A stretch of 64,000 nt of DNA from JABMPJ01 sp964345005 (GCA_964345005.1 CAYFPQ010000006.1:15101-79100); one strand, 5' to 3'; numbered from the stretch's first letter, positions 42,607 to 52,729 are shown. Notes: generated by a model from the sequence alone, not told the origin. Made by a program: numbers and translations.

Positions 42607-44508
42607 ATGAGCTTTACTGGATCAAAGAGTTTCTGGAAGGCAAGTGGGGGCGTGGCAGGTATTCTGATACTGCTGGCCATTCTCATTGCCGTCAACGTGA
42701 TCGTGTCCAACCTGCGGGCACGAGTCGACCTGACCGAGGAGAACCTCTGCACCCTCTCCGATGGTACGCGCAACGTGCTCAAGCAGCTCGAACGCAAAGT
42801 GACGCTAAAACTGTTCTTCAGCAGCAGCGATCCGGCCGTTCCGATGCAACTCAAGAGCTACGCCGACCAGGTCACGGACCTGCTGCAGGAATACCGCAAA
42901 GCCTCGGGCAACAAGGTCAAAGTCGAGCAGTACGACCCGAAGCCGGACAGCGACGCCGAGGAATGGGCGCAGAAGTACGGCATACAAGGCCAACAGCTCG
43001 GCCTGATGGGCCCGGTCATCTACTTCGGCCTTGTCGTGGTTGCGGGAGATGCCGAGCAACTCGTGCCGGCGCTCAGTCCGCGCACGCAGCAGATGCTGGA
43101 GTACAACCTGACGCGGACCATCTACCGGGTTACACACCCGCAGAAGCCGGTCATTGGCGTGATGAGCTCATTGCCGATACTCGGCGGCCAACAGCCTGCC
43201 ATGATGCCCGGGCAGCCTCCGCCGCAGTCCCAGCCCTGGACCTCGTTCGCCGACCTGCGGCGTGACTACGATCTGCGCCGGGTCGATGCGAACGCCGACG
43301 AGATCAGCGACGAAATCGGTGCCCTGGTGCTGGTTCACCCGAAACAGCTCGGTCCCAAGACGCTCTTTGCGATCGACCAGTTTGTGTTGAAGGGCGGACG
43401 CTTAATGGTATTCGTGGACCCGCTGTGCGTCGCCGACCTCGAGAATCAGCCCCAGGCTTCGCCATACCAGCGTCCTCAGGCATCGTCAGACCTACCTGAG
43501 CTCTTCCAAGCGTGGGGCGTGGCCTACAACGCAGCCAACGTGGTGGCCGACATGAGTGCAACCACACCCGTACGCGGTGCCGGCAACCGAGTTGAGGAGA
43601 GTATGGTCTGGCTGACCCTGAGGAGTTCTCAGATCAACAGGGACGACATCCTCACCACACAACTCGAGAATGTGCAGCTTCCCTTCGCCGGCTCGTTCAA
43701 CGATATGACGAGTGAAGAGATCACCTTCACACCGCTCATGAATGCCTCGACAGAGTCAGGCAGCGTCAACGCTATGAGCGCCCAGTTCGGCGGCGATGCC
43801 CTGCGTCGACAGTTCCGCAAAGGCGGCGCAGCCCTTCCGCTTGCCGTTCGCCTCGCCGGTACGTTCAAGACCGCCTTCCCCGGGGGTGCCCCGAAGGATG
43901 CGGAAACCGTAGAGGAGAAGTCCCCGGAGGAAGCTACAGAGGAGGCCACCTCCCTGCAGTCTGGCCAGAGCGCCATCATCCTCGTAGCCGATGTTGACAT
44001 GGTGGCTGACCGGTTCTGCGTACAGGAGATGAATTTCTTCGGCATGCGGGGACACCAACCCATCAACGACAACCTGAACTTCCTGGCCAACGCGGTCGAA
44101 CAGGTTGGCGGCAGTTCGGACCTCATCGGCATCCGTTCGCGTGGCACATTCAGCCGCCCGTTCGACCGCGTTCTCGCGCTCGAACAGAGAGCCCGCAACG
44201 ACTGGCAGGCCCGCGAGCAGGAGCTGACGCGCAGCCTACAGGAGACACAGCAGCAGTTGCGCGAAATGCAGAACCAGAAGGATAGTAGCCAGCGCTTCAT
44301 TCTTAGCCCGCAACAGCAGGCGGCGATTTCTCAGTTCCGCGAGCGTGAACTGGAGATCAAGAAGGAGCTCAAAGAAGTACGCAAGAACCTGCGCCGCGAC
44401 ATCGAGATGCTTGGCATCAAGGTCAAGGCCATCAACATCGCCCTCATGCCGCTACTGGTAGCACTGGGCGGCGTCGGATACGGCCTGGCACGCAGGAGAA
44501 AAGGATAG
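42607..44508 (+). CDS. GldG-like auxiliary membrane protein of the ABC transporter
   Basis: About 633 residues: an N-terminal helix (GILILLAILIAVNVIV), a large extracytoplasmic domain with DLTEENLCTLSDGTRNVLKQ and a beta/alpha fold, a charged coiled coil (about 540-610), and a C-terminal helix (IALMPLLVALGGVGYGLARR) with a basic end. This is the GldG/DUF4350-type subunit. I prefer ATG 42607, which has AGGACAGG upstream, to GTG 42598. A palindromic repeat follows the stop. Confidence 0.86.
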   Translation: MSFTGSKSFWKASGGVAGILILLAILIAVNVIVSNLRARVDLTEENLCTLSDGTRNVLKQLERKVTLKLFFSSSDPAVPMQLKSYADQVTDLLQEYRKASGNKVKVEQYDPKPDSDAEEWAQKYGIQGQQLGLMGPVIYFGLVVVAGDAEQLVPALSPRTQQMLEYNLTRTIYRVTHPQKPVIGVMSSLPILGGQQPAMMPGQPPPQSQPWTSFADLRRDYDLRRVDANADEISDEIGALVLVHPKQLGPKTLFAIDQFVLKGGRLMVFVDPLCVADLENQPQASPYQRPQASSDLPELFQAWGVAYNAANVVADMSATTPVRGAGNRVEESMVWLTLRSSQINRDDILTTQLENVQLPFAGSFNDMTSEEITFTPLMNASTESGSVNAMSAQFGGDALRRQFRKGGAALPLAVRLAGTFKTAFPGGAPKDAETVEEKSPEEATEEATSLQSGQSAIILVADVDMVADRFCVQEMNFFGMRGHQPINDNLNFLANAVEQVGGSSDLIGIRSRGTFSRPFDRVLALEQRARNDWQAREQELTRSLQETQQQLREMQNQKDSSQRFILSPQQQAAISQFRERELEIKKELKEVRKNLRRDIEMLGIKVKAINIALMPLLVALGGVGYGLARRRKG

Positions 44509-44574
44509 AGCCCTAGCAGCCACCACCGGGCTTGCCCCGGTGGAGCTATGAGTGATTGCGAACAGGTAATCAAG

Positions 44575-44676
44575 AAGAGGAGATGCTTCGACAAGCTCAG
44601 CATGACAATGCCTTGAAGAGACTCGGGGAATCCAAAGCCGTCATCCCGAGCGGAGTCGAGGGATCTCCTCTTTGAC
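44575..44676. repeat. Palindromic repeat family 2, copy B
   Basis: Arms GAGGAGATGCTTCGACAAGC (from 44578) and TCATCCCGAGCGGAGTCGAG (from 44641) form an imperfect inverted repeat; the family also occurs at 21311-21402. It lies between gldG and the DUF4340 gene, next to a short GC hairpin (44521-44543). Confidence 0.88.
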
Positions 44677-44712
44677 AGAAAGCCCTGTTCAGATGGATAT
44701 GGAGAAACAGAT

Positions 44713-45870
44713 ATGAAAGCTAAGAATCTCATCATCTTGTTGATTGTTGCCGTTGTGCTGGGCGGTGTTGCCATGCTGACCCAACGCTCTGACGAGAAAC
44801 CATCGGACATGATCGGTGATCTCGTCCTGGGCGACTTGCCATTGAACGATATCGCCGTGATCACGATCACCTCGCCGGAGGGAAGCTCGCGCCTGGCAAG
44901 AGCGGCAGATGTGTGGGTGTCGGAGACGGACTTCAGCTACCCCGCTGATTTCAACCGCATCAAGTCGGCCATCCTGAAGGTGTCCGAACTGAAGGTCGGC
45001 CAGGTGGTCGACGCCGAAGGCGGCGACAGGGCGGCCATGAAAATGGTATCGCCCGTCGGCGGCTCGGGTGGCGGCACACTGGTCGAGATGCTGGATGCAT
45101 CGGGCAAGCAGATCGCCTCGCTGCTCGTCGGCGAGACACGCAAGCGCGCCGGTGAAAACCAAGGGCGTTTCGGCGGCTACCCGGACGGGCAGTTTGTATC
45201 GCCGGACAGCGGCGAAACCGTCTACCTGGTGAAGGACAGTCTTTACGAGTTCAACCAGGCAACCGGCTGGCTCGACAAGGAGTTGCTGAACGTGACCGCG
45301 ACGGACGTGATGTCCGTCCGCATCGACGGGTCTGACCGCAAAGCTCTGGAACTCGCCGTGGCCGAAGGCAGCTCCGACCTCACCGTGGCGAAACTGGGCA
45401 AGAAAGAGGAGATGGATGCTTCGAAGGTCAACAGCATCAAGTCAGCCCTAAGCTACTTCCGTTTCGAATCCGTCGCCGACCCTGCGCTTGCAGACGAAGC
45501 AACCGGCCTGGATGACCCCGACACGTTCGTAGTCACCACGAAGAAGGGCGAGATCTACACTGTACAGATCGGGTCACAGACTCCAGACTCGCAGAACCGC
45601 TACGCCCGCGTGGCCGTGGCCCTCGACCCGGCCACTGCGGAAGAAATCGTTGAAGCGGATGCTGAGCAGACCGACGAGGAGAAACAGGCCGCCGAGGCAG
45701 AAAAGGAGCGCAAGGCCGAAGAGCGCGCACAGATCGAGCAGCAGGTTGCTGATCTGAATGCGAAACTCGGACCGTGGACCTACGTAGTCGCGTCGTACAA
45801 GAGCGACACGATGCGCTCCACGCGCGACACGGTCGTGAAGACCGTCGAGGACGAAAAGAAAGAGGAGTAA
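44713..45870 (+). CDS. DUF4340 domain protein
   Basis: 385 residues with one N-terminal helix (NLIILLIVAVVLGGVAML) and a long extracytoplasmic region with two DUF4340-like repeats (WVSETDFSYPADFNRIKSAI; VSELKVGQVV). A charged, Ala/Glu/Lys-rich stretch (about 312-345) near the end may form a coiled coil. DUF4340 proteins usually follow gldG. Role unknown, presumably part of the same transporter complex. Confidence 0.88.
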   Translation: MKAKNLIILLIVAVVLGGVAMLTQRSDEKPSDMIGDLVLGDLPLNDIAVITITSPEGSSRLARAADVWVSETDFSYPADFNRIKSAILKVSELKVGQVVDAEGGDRAAMKMVSPVGGSGGGTLVEMLDASGKQIASLLVGETRKRAGENQGRFGGYPDGQFVSPDSGETVYLVKDSLYEFNQATGWLDKELLNVTATDVMSVRIDGSDRKALELAVAEGSSDLTVAKLGKKEEMDASKVNSIKSALSYFRFESVADPALADEATGLDDPDTFVVTTKKGEIYTVQIGSQTPDSQNRYARVAVALDPATAEEIVEADAEQTDEEKQAAEAEKERKAEERAQIEQQVADLNAKLGPWTYVVASYKSDTMRSTRDTVVKTVEDEKKEE

Positions 45871-45877
45871 GAGCACC

Positions 45878-46864
45878 ATGAGCCCTGACATCGAACAAAC
45901 CACGGACCTGATCAAGCAGCAGGCCGATGCGATCGACGCCCTGCGCCAGGAGGTGAACAAGGTTCTGGTTGGGCAGGAAAGACTGCTCGACCGCATGTTG
46001 ATCGCCCTCGTGACCGGGGGACACATCCTGCTTGAAGGTGTGCCGGGGCTCGCCAAGACCACAGCCGTGCAGACCCTCGCTCAAGCGTTGGGGCTCGACT
46101 TCCACCGCATCTCGTTCACGCCCGACCTTCTGCCCGCCGACGTGGTCGGCACTATGATCTACAACCCGAAGGAGGGAACGTTCAGTTCCAAGCACGGTCC
46201 GGTCTTCACAAATCTGTTGCTGGCGGACGAGATCAATCGCGCCCCGGCAAAGGTGCAATCGGCCCTGCTGGAAGCGATGCAGGAACGCCGTGTCACGCTG
46301 GGAGACCAAGCCTACGATCTGCCTGACCCCTTCCTCGTGATGGCCACGCAAAACCCGATTGAACAGGAAGGCACTTATCCCCTACCTGAGGCACAGATCG
46401 ATCGTTTCATGCTCAAGTGCGTCATCACGCACCCATCCCGGGATGACGAACGGCGGATTATGAACCGCTTCACGCGCAACCAGAATATCGAGGTAGAGTC
46501 CGTGATGAGCGCAGAGCAGATATTCGCACTGCGCAAGACGCTCGACCAGGTATACTGCGACGAGAAAGTGGGCGACTACATTCTCGATATCGTTTTTGCC
46601 ACACGCGATCCGGCGCTCTTCAAGCTGGATATAGCGCACCAGATCGAGTACGGCGCCTCGCCGCGCGCGACGCTCTACCTGAACCTCGCCGCACGGGCCA
46701 ACGCCATGCTCAACGGCCGCGCCTACGCAACGCCGCAGGACGTCAAGGAGGTCGCACATGACGTCCTCCGTCACCGCATCATTCTGACCTACGAGGCCGA
46801 AGCCGAAGAAGTGACCAGCGACGACATCGTCACCAACCTTCTCGGCGAAATCCCCGTACCATAG
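45878..46864 (+). CDS. MoxR-family AAA+ ATPase
   Basis: 328 residues: Walker A GVPGLAKTTA, Walker B LLADEINRAPAK, and sensor motif ATQNPIEQEGTYPLPEAQID, all of the MoxR type. MoxR ATPases act as chaperones for von Willebrand proteins encoded beside them. Here DUF58, VWA and Bat genes follow, which is the classic order. The start ATG 45890-type alternatives are not better; MSPDIEQ follows the DUF4340 stop by 7 nt. Confidence 0.93.
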   Translation: MSPDIEQTTDLIKQQADAIDALRQEVNKVLVGQERLLDRMLIALVTGGHILLEGVPGLAKTTAVQTLAQALGLDFHRISFTPDLLPADVVGTMIYNPKEGTFSSKHGPVFTNLLLADEINRAPAKVQSALLEAMQERRVTLGDQAYDLPDPFLVMATQNPIEQEGTYPLPEAQIDRFMLKCVITHPSRDDERRIMNRFTRNQNIEVESVMSAEQIFALRKTLDQVYCDEKVGDYILDIVFATRDPALFKLDIAHQIEYGASPRATLYLNLAARANAMLNGRAYATPQDVKEVAHDVLRHRIILTYEAEAEEVTSDDIVTNLLGEIPVP

Positions 46865-46994
46865 ACTGTAGGCGGTAGGCTATAGACTGTGGGGGAAGTG
46901 TTCGAGGTTTGCGATGCTAAGACGAGTTCGAGGAAGGCGCCCACCGTTCGGACCGAAGCACCTACAGTCTACAGCCTAAACACCTACGGCCTCT
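46863..46994. repeat. Inverted repeat between moxR and DUF58 genes
   Basis: Left arm about 46863-46894 (GTAGGCGGTAGGCTATAGAC) and right arm about 46961-46992 (CTACAGTCTACAGCCTAAAC) pair with about 25 of 32 positions. The repeat occupies almost the whole 133-bp gap. Confidence 0.75.
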
Positions 46995-46997
46995 CTT

Positions 46998-47888
46998 ATG
47001 GCAATAGACACTAAAGAGTTGATGAAGCAGGTCGGTAAGATTCGTGTTATCACGAATCGACTGGTCGACGACCATCTCTCCGGCGCCTATCACTCCGTCT
47101 TCCGCGGCCAAGGCATCGAGTTCGACGAAGTGCGTGAGTATGTTGCCGGAGACGACATCCGCACGATCGACTGGAACGTGACGGCCCGCATGGGACACCC
47201 CTTCATCAAGCGGTTCTCCGAGGAGCGCGAGATGACAGTGATGTTCCTCGTGGATATCTCCGGCTCCCAGGGCTTCGGCTCCGGGGCACGGACCAAGGCC
47301 GAACTCGCCGCCGAGATCACCTGTCTCCTGGCGCTCTCGGCCATCAAGAACCAGGACAATGTCGGATTAGTCTTGTTCAGCGACCAGATTGAAAAGTCGA
47401 TCCCCCCACGTAAAGGGCGCACCGCCGTAATGCGACTTGTGCGGGAGGTACTGGCGGCCGAAGAGACACAGCGCGGAACCGATATCACCGCGGCCCTGCG
47501 CTTTCTCAGTAACGTTCAGAAGCGGCGCGCGGTTGTGTTCATCATCTCGGACTTCATGGACAGCGGCTACGACAACGAACTGCGGGTGATTGCGCGAAAG
47601 CACGATGTGATCTGCTGCCCCATTACGGACCCGCGCGAGCTGCAGTTGGTAAACGCCGGGCTGATTGAAGTGCAGGACCCCGAAACCGGTGACCTTTGCC
47701 TGCTCGACACCTCATCGCGACAGGTGCGTGAGGCGTTCCGCAAGCAGGGCGAGGAGCGCTTCAACGATCTTGCTCAACAGTTCAGGCGCCTGAAGATCGA
47801 TACCATCTGGGCCTCGACAGACCGCCCCTTCATCGATGACGTACGTAAACTGTTCAAGCAGCGGCAGAGCCGCGCGGGAAGAGTGTGA
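46998..47888 (+). CDS. DUF58 domain protein
   Basis: 296 residues with the DUF58 core (GQGIEFDEVREYVAGDDIRT, IDWNVTARMGHPFIKRF) and a following VWA-like region (MFLVDISGSQGFGSG, with a DxSxS metal site). DUF58 proteins always occur with MoxR and act in the same pathway. It overlaps the next gene at its stop. Confidence 0.93.
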   Translation: MAIDTKELMKQVGKIRVITNRLVDDHLSGAYHSVFRGQGIEFDEVREYVAGDDIRTIDWNVTARMGHPFIKRFSEEREMTVMFLVDISGSQGFGSGARTKAELAAEITCLLALSAIKNQDNVGLVLFSDQIEKSIPPRKGRTAVMRLVREVLAAEETQRGTDITAALRFLSNVQKRRAVVFIISDFMDSGYDNELRVIARKHDVICCPITDPRELQLVNAGLIEVQDPETGDLCLLDTSSRQVREAFRKQGEERFNDLAQQFRRLKIDTIWASTDRPFIDDVRKLFKQRQSRAGRV

Positions 47889-48925
47889 TGGCGGGGTACA
47901 GGGGACAGGATACAGGATACGGAATGCAGGGGATGCATCTCGTCCGGATCGTTCTCGCCGTACTGTTTCTCTCGATCGCAGGTGGCTGTGGCGAACAGAC
48001 TAACAGAGAGGAAGGCGAGCCGCAGGCCGGCCCCCTGGTTGAGGAGATGGCGCACGGGGAGGTGGAGCTTGTCTTCTCGATAGACCCCTCCACGATTCAA
48101 TACGAGCGGGATACGCTGTTGACCATCAGCGTCACGGCTCCTGCTAACGTCCGTGTCGGGCTGCCCGCATTGGACAATCGGCTGCAGGGCTTCATTCTCA
48201 ACGGCACATTCGAGGACCCGGCACTGGCTGAAGGTGGCCGCGTCACACGACAACTGAACGCGCGTCTCACCCCCCTGCCCGGCCACGAGCATCGTCTTGC
48301 ACCGATGCCGATCATGGTCAGCGATGGCCGCACCTCACCGTCCACGGAAACGTGGTTTCCGACACGCCCCATCGTACTGGATGTCACCCCGCCCACATAC
48401 GAAGATCCCGGCTCAGAGATACGCGACGAGATGGACCCCGTATGGATTCGTCCGCCATTCCGGGAGGTGGCAGGATACGCCCTCCTTCTGCTCGCGGTTG
48501 CCGGACTCATGTTTCTGCTCTGGAAGCTGGCCGGTCGGCTCCATCGACAGGTCAAGCTGATGCGCATGTCGCCGCGCGAACGGGCATTGAAGGAGTTGGC
48601 CATCCTTCTCGCCAAGGACCTCATCACCAAGCAGAAGGTCAAGGAGTTCTACCTGCAGCTGACGATGATCGTTCGCCGGTACATCGAACGCGCCCACAAG
48701 GTCCGTGCCCCCGAACAGACCACCGAGGAGTTTCTGGCAGCCGTCACGGACGATCCGCAGTTCAGCGTGGAGGTGGTCACCCGGCTCAAGGATTTTCTGC
48801 AGGCTGCTGACCTCGTTAAGTTTGCCGCCTACACCCCCAGCGTCAACGACATCGACCGCTCCACCACAACCGCCCGGTCGTACATCGAACAGGATGCCGC
48901 TGAAGCCGCGGAGGTGGAAGAGTAA
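47885..48925 (+). CDS. Lipoprotein with a Bat-type membrane tail
   Basis: The likely start is MHLVRIVLAVLFLSIAGGCG (47933), a lipoprotein signal with the cysteine after IAGG. A start at 47885 adds about 16 residues (GYRGQDTGYG-type) that look repeat-derived. Then follow a beta domain (about 55-180), a membrane helix (about 195-218, VAGYALLLLAVAGLMFLLWK) and a cytoplasmic helical tail (ALKELAILLAKDLITKQKVK). The layout resembles BatD-type/DUF4381-like proteins. The assignment is by topology and order between DUF58 and BatA. Confidence 0.75.
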   Translation: MMAGYRGQDTGYGMQGMHLVRIVLAVLFLSIAGGCGEQTNREEGEPQAGPLVEEMAHGEVELVFSIDPSTIQYERDTLLTISVTAPANVRVGLPALDNRLQGFILNGTFEDPALAEGGRVTRQLNARLTPLPGHEHRLAPMPIMVSDGRTSPSTETWFPTRPIVLDVTPPTYEDPGSEIRDEMDPVWIRPPFREVAGYALLLLAVAGLMFLLWKLAGRLHRQVKLMRMSPRERALKELAILLAKDLITKQKVKEFYLQLTMIVRRYIERAHKVRAPEQTTEEFLAAVTDDPQFSVEVVTRLKDFLQAADLVKFAAYTPSVNDIDRSTTTARSYIEQDAAEAAEVEE

Positions 48926-49974
48926 TGCTCCACTTTGCCAGTCCATACTACTTCTTCCTGCTGCCGACACTGGTGTTGGCGGGGTGGTTCGTGCTGCGTC
49001 GTCGGATCCGCGCCGGTCTGGCCTTCTCGGCCGTTAGCGCATTGCCAACTCAGCGCGCGACATGGCGCATGGTCGTGGCACAAGTGCTTCCCTGGCTCTA
49101 CCTGGTCGCACTCTTCCTGACCGTTGTCGCGCTGGCCAGGCCGCAGACGGTCCTGTCGCGCAGCCATCGTTCGGCCGATGTGATCGCCATGGAGATGGTG
49201 GTCGACATCTCCGGATCGATGAACGCACTCGACCTCTCCGTGCGGACACCGACCGGCACCAAGCACCGCACGCGTCTCGATGCTGTGAAGCAGACCTTCG
49301 CCGACTTCGTGGAGAAGCGTCCGGATGATCTGATCGGACTCGTCACATTTGGCGGCTATGCCGTCACGCGCGTTCCCCTGACCGCAGACCACGAGGCGCT
49401 CCAACATGTCCTTGGCGGCGTGGAAGTGCCGCGCGAGGTGTACGTTGACGGACAAGTAGTGAACCAGGAGGAACTGCTGACCGCCATCGGCGACGCGCTG
49501 GCCATGGGCTGCGCTCGCCTGCGGGATGCCGAACCCGTGTCACGCATTATCGTGCTGCTCAGCGACGGCGAGTCGAATACCGGCGCGATTACGCCTGAGG
49601 CCGGCATCAAGCTGGCTTCCGAATTGGGCATCAAGGTCTACACGATCGGGATCGGAGCGCCCGGCGTCTCGCGTGCGCCATTCAGGGCCAAAGATATCTT
49701 CGGGCGCGATACGTTTCGGACCATACACGTTTCGCTCGACGAGCAACTGCTGCGACGCATAGCCGATCAGACGGGAGGCAAGTACTTCAACGTACGCGAT
49801 CCCCGTGGGCTCGAGAATGCACTGGAAGACATCGATGAGCTGGAGACCACGAAAGTCGAGCGCGACATTTACACGCAGTACAACGAGTTGTTCCCCCGCT
49901 TCCTCAGCCCCGCCTTGATATTCCTCGTTGCGGCAACAAGCTTGAACATGCTGGCAGCCAAGAGACTGATATGA
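48925..49974 (+). CDS. batA: VWA-domain membrane protein BatA
   Basis: 349 residues: N-terminal helices (YYFFLLPTLVLAGWFVL; LPWLYLVALFLTVVALA), VWA domain with MIDAS VVDISGSMNALDL, and a C-terminal helix (ALIFLVAATSLNMLAA). BatA starts the Bacteroides aerotolerance-type operon. The start overlaps the end of the upstream gene, and its stop overlaps BatB by 4 nt. Confidence 0.9.
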   Translation: MLHFASPYYFFLLPTLVLAGWFVLRRRIRAGLAFSAVSALPTQRATWRMVVAQVLPWLYLVALFLTVVALARPQTVLSRSHRSADVIAMEMVVDISGSMNALDLSVRTPTGTKHRTRLDAVKQTFADFVEKRPDDLIGLVTFGGYAVTRVPLTADHEALQHVLGGVEVPREVYVDGQVVNQEELLTAIGDALAMGCARLRDAEPVSRIIVLLSDGESNTGAITPEAGIKLASELGIKVYTIGIGAPGVSRAPFRAKDIFGRDTFRTIHVSLDEQLLRRIADQTGGKYFNVRDPRGLENALEDIDELETTKVERDIYTQYNELFPRFLSPALIFLVAATSLNMLAAKRLI

Positions 49975-52718
49975 CGCTCTCGTTTGCACATCCCTGGATG
50001 CTGATTCTGCTGTGGCTGGTGCCACTGTTGGGGTTCTGGTGGTATGCCGCCGCTCGCCGCCGCGAGCGGAACCTGGCTCTGTTCGTCTCGCCCACGATGC
50101 AGGACCTGCTGCAACCGCGTCACTCCGCCAGCCGTACGGTCTGGCAAAGTGTCCTGCTCTCGCTGGGTATTCTCCTCATGCTATTTGCCGCGTCGCGACC
50201 GCGCTGGGGTGTGCGTGAACAGATGGTATTCAAACGTGGACGAGACCTGGTTATTGCGCTCGATGTCTCGCGCTCGATGCTGGCCGGAGATGTCTACCCA
50301 AACCGCCTCGAACGAGCCAAGGTGGATCTGATCGACCTGATCAAGGACCTTGACGGTGATCGCGCCGCCCTCATCGCGTTCCGCCACAAGGCTGTTCTGA
50401 TGTGTCCACTGACCACTGACTATGCCTATCTCAGACAGACCTTGGACGGCATTACCGTAGACTCAGCACCACGAGGGGAAACGGACATCGGTGATGCCAT
50501 CGCCAAGGCACTCTCAGCGTTCGAAACTGCTGACAGCAACCACAAGGCGATCATCCTGATCTCCGACGGAGAGGACCTAACCGGACGCGCCGTCGCGCTT
50601 TCCGAGCAGGCATCCGAACGGGGCATCCCCATCTTCACCGTCGGCCTGGGAGATCAGCGCGGTTCGCGCATACCCGATGTCGGCCGTCAGGGCGCGTTCG
50701 CCCAGCACAAGGGCACCGACATCGTCACCAAACTCGACAACGAAACCCTCGACCAAATCGCTCAGATTTCCGGTGGCGCCTATGTCCCGGTCGGTACTGC
50801 CAGCACCGCCACCACTACACTGGGTGAGCTCTACCGCAAACGCCTGAGCCACATCCTCGCCCAGGATTTGGAGGAGACGCTTCAGCGTCGCCACATCGAG
50901 CGCTATCAGATATTCCTCGTGCCGGCCTTCGTTCTCTTCCTCGCTGGCGCCTGCCTGAGCCGCGGGCGGCTGAGCACGGGGGGCCGGAGATCGGAAGTCG
51001 GAGGTCGGAAGTCAGAGGACCGAAGCCACGGGGCAAGGGCCAAAGACATGTCGCCACCGAGAACCCCGCTCAAGGACATATCGGGTACAGTTCTTCTCGC
51101 GATAGTCACCGTCGGCTGGTGCACTGCCATGGCGTCAGCACAGATCTCCAATACCATCCCAACTGACCCCGCCCAAATCGGCGCGACCAATGCTCCGACC
51201 TCCGTCCTCCGATCTCCGTCCTCCGACATCCCCCCCGGGCGGTCCGGGGCACGCATGGCGCAACGGCTGTTCCGCAAGAGCAAGTATGCCGAAGCGGCAG
51301 CAGTATATGAGGAAGCGGCCAAGGGCTCCACCCGCGAATCACAGCGCGACTTCATGTTCAACGCAGCCGTGGCCTGGTATCGTGCCGGAGAGTACGCGAA
51401 GGCGGCCGCGATCCTGCAGGGACTCATCCAGTCACGTCACGACGTGGACGGGCCTGCGGCCAGAGGACTGGGGTCCGCACTTCACCGCCGAGCCGAGGAG
51501 CTCGATGGCGCTGTCGACGCCGCCACACTCAAGGGGCGCGAAGCCCTGCTGAAGCGGTCCGCCGCCGCTTACCAGGAGGCCCTACGCGCCAAAGAGGACA
51601 ATGACGATGACCGCGCCAACCTTGCTCTCGTGCTCGGAGAGCTGCCGGAAGCAGAAGAGAAGGCACTCATTGCCCAGCTCATGCAAGATCACGGCCAAAC
51701 CCAACCCTTCGGGCTCCTGGAGACCATGCTCAGCGAACAGCGTGACATCCTCGAGATATGCCCACAGGCATTCACGAATGATAGCCCCGGCCAGATTGCT
51801 CAGTTTGAGTCCCTCGCTGCGCGCCAGAAAGCCAATGCCCACCTCTGGATTCCCCTGAAGGGCAAGCTTCTCGGTATGCTGCAGGGCAAGGCAGGCCCTG
51901 ACCAGTTGGCCATGATGAACGGCGCCATGGACAGCATCCAGGACAGCATGATGGACGCAAGCGCAGCGCTTCGCGACCTCGATGCCGCCGGCTACGGCCC
52001 GGCTGGTGATGCTGAGTCCAATCTCTACGCGATCTGGAAGCAGATGGCCGATTACACGCTTCTCCTCCGTGAGGATCTCCGTCGCCAGAGCAATGCCATC
52101 AGCCGGACGGAGCAGGCGATCACCGCCGGCACTCCGTCCACTGAGAAGACCCTCCTCGATCAGGCAGAGGCACTGTCTTTGACACCTCTCTTCGTGCAAC
52201 GCCTGCCGGATGCACTTCCCGAAGATGCACACATGATCAACGAGCTGGGACCGGACGGACAGCCGGATGCCAGCATTCAGCAGCCCACCGATCTCGGGTT
52301 GACCGTGGAGGCCCACAGCAATATCGTGGCCTTGGCGGAGGAGGCTGTGGCGGCCCAACAGCTCGCGTTGGACCATCTCCAAGCGGGGCGACAGATCGAT
52401 GCCATGGATGAAGAGATGCGAAGCTATGATCTGCTGAAGCAGATCGAAGAACTACTACCTAAGTCCCCCGATCAGCAGCAGCAACAGCAAGACCAACAGG
52501 ACCAGCCACAGGAGCAGCAGGAACCTCAGGAAGAGCCACCGCCACCAGAGGAACAGCAACAGGAGCAACAACAACCTGAACCAGAACCGCAGGATATCTC
52601 GCAGGAGGAACTGGAGAAGCTGATGGAGCGGGCCTTGGAGCGTGAGAAGGAATACGAGGAGCGACAGCGCGAGCGCAACCGCTCAACGCCGCTGTCACCG
52701 AGAGAACGCGATTGGTGA
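49971..52718 (+). CDS. BatB-BatC fusion: VWA membrane protein joined to a TPR region
   Basis: 915 residues. Residues 1-320 are a BatB VWA protein: two helices, MIDAS LDVSRSMLAGD, and helix YQIFLVPAFVLFLAGACL. After a linker encoded by repeat-like sequence (about 330-365) there is another helix (ISGTVLLAIVTVGWCTAMAS), then TPR-like helices (MAQRLFRKSKYAEAAAVYEE; YRAGEYAKAAAILQGLI), a long helical region, and a Gln/Glu/Pro-rich tail (about 800-870). In Bacteroides batB and batC are separate genes; here they are one reading frame. Confidence 0.85.
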   Translation: MTLSFAHPWMLILLWLVPLLGFWWYAAARRRERNLALFVSPTMQDLLQPRHSASRTVWQSVLLSLGILLMLFAASRPRWGVREQMVFKRGRDLVIALDVSRSMLAGDVYPNRLERAKVDLIDLIKDLDGDRAALIAFRHKAVLMCPLTTDYAYLRQTLDGITVDSAPRGETDIGDAIAKALSAFETADSNHKAIILISDGEDLTGRAVALSEQASERGIPIFTVGLGDQRGSRIPDVGRQGAFAQHKGTDIVTKLDNETLDQIAQISGGAYVPVGTASTATTTLGELYRKRLSHILAQDLEETLQRRHIERYQIFLVPAFVLFLAGACLSRGRLSTGGRRSEVGGRKSEDRSHGARAKDMSPPRTPLKDISGTVLLAIVTVGWCTAMASAQISNTIPTDPAQIGATNAPTSVLRSPSSDIPPGRSGARMAQRLFRKSKYAEAAAVYEEAAKGSTRESQRDFMFNAAVAWYRAGEYAKAAAILQGLIQSRHDVDGPAARGLGSALHRRAEELDGAVDAATLKGREALLKRSAAAYQEALRAKEDNDDDRANLALVLGELPEAEEKALIAQLMQDHGQTQPFGLLETMLSEQRDILEICPQAFTNDSPGQIAQFESLAARQKANAHLWIPLKGKLLGMLQGKAGPDQLAMMNGAMDSIQDSMMDASAALRDLDAAGYGPAGDAESNLYAIWKQMADYTLLLREDLRRQSNAISRTEQAITAGTPSTEKTLLDQAEALSLTPLFVQRLPDALPEDAHMINELGPDGQPDASIQQPTDLGLTVEAHSNIVALAEEAVAAQQLALDHLQAGRQIDAMDEEMRSYDLLKQIEELLPKSPDQQQQQQDQQDQPQEQQEPQEEPPPPEEQQQEQQQPEPEPQDISQEELEKLMERALEREKEYEERQRERNRSTPLSPRERDW
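50975..51240. repeat. Inverted repeat at the BatB-BatC junction
   Basis: GGAGATCGGAAGTCGGAGGT-type sequence (about 50985-51015) and its reverse form CCTCCGTCCTCCGATCTCC (about 51200-51230) flank the sequence coding for the second membrane helix. Together they look like a repeat pair inserted where the two Bat genes are joined. Confidence 0.6.
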
Positions 52719-52729
52719 TCGGAGGCCAG

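Noticed and set aside
52460..52600. CAG/CAA-rich tract near the end of BatB-BatC as a repeat array
   Set aside because: It encodes a Gln/Glu/Pro-rich tail, ordinary low-complexity coding sequence with irregular units.
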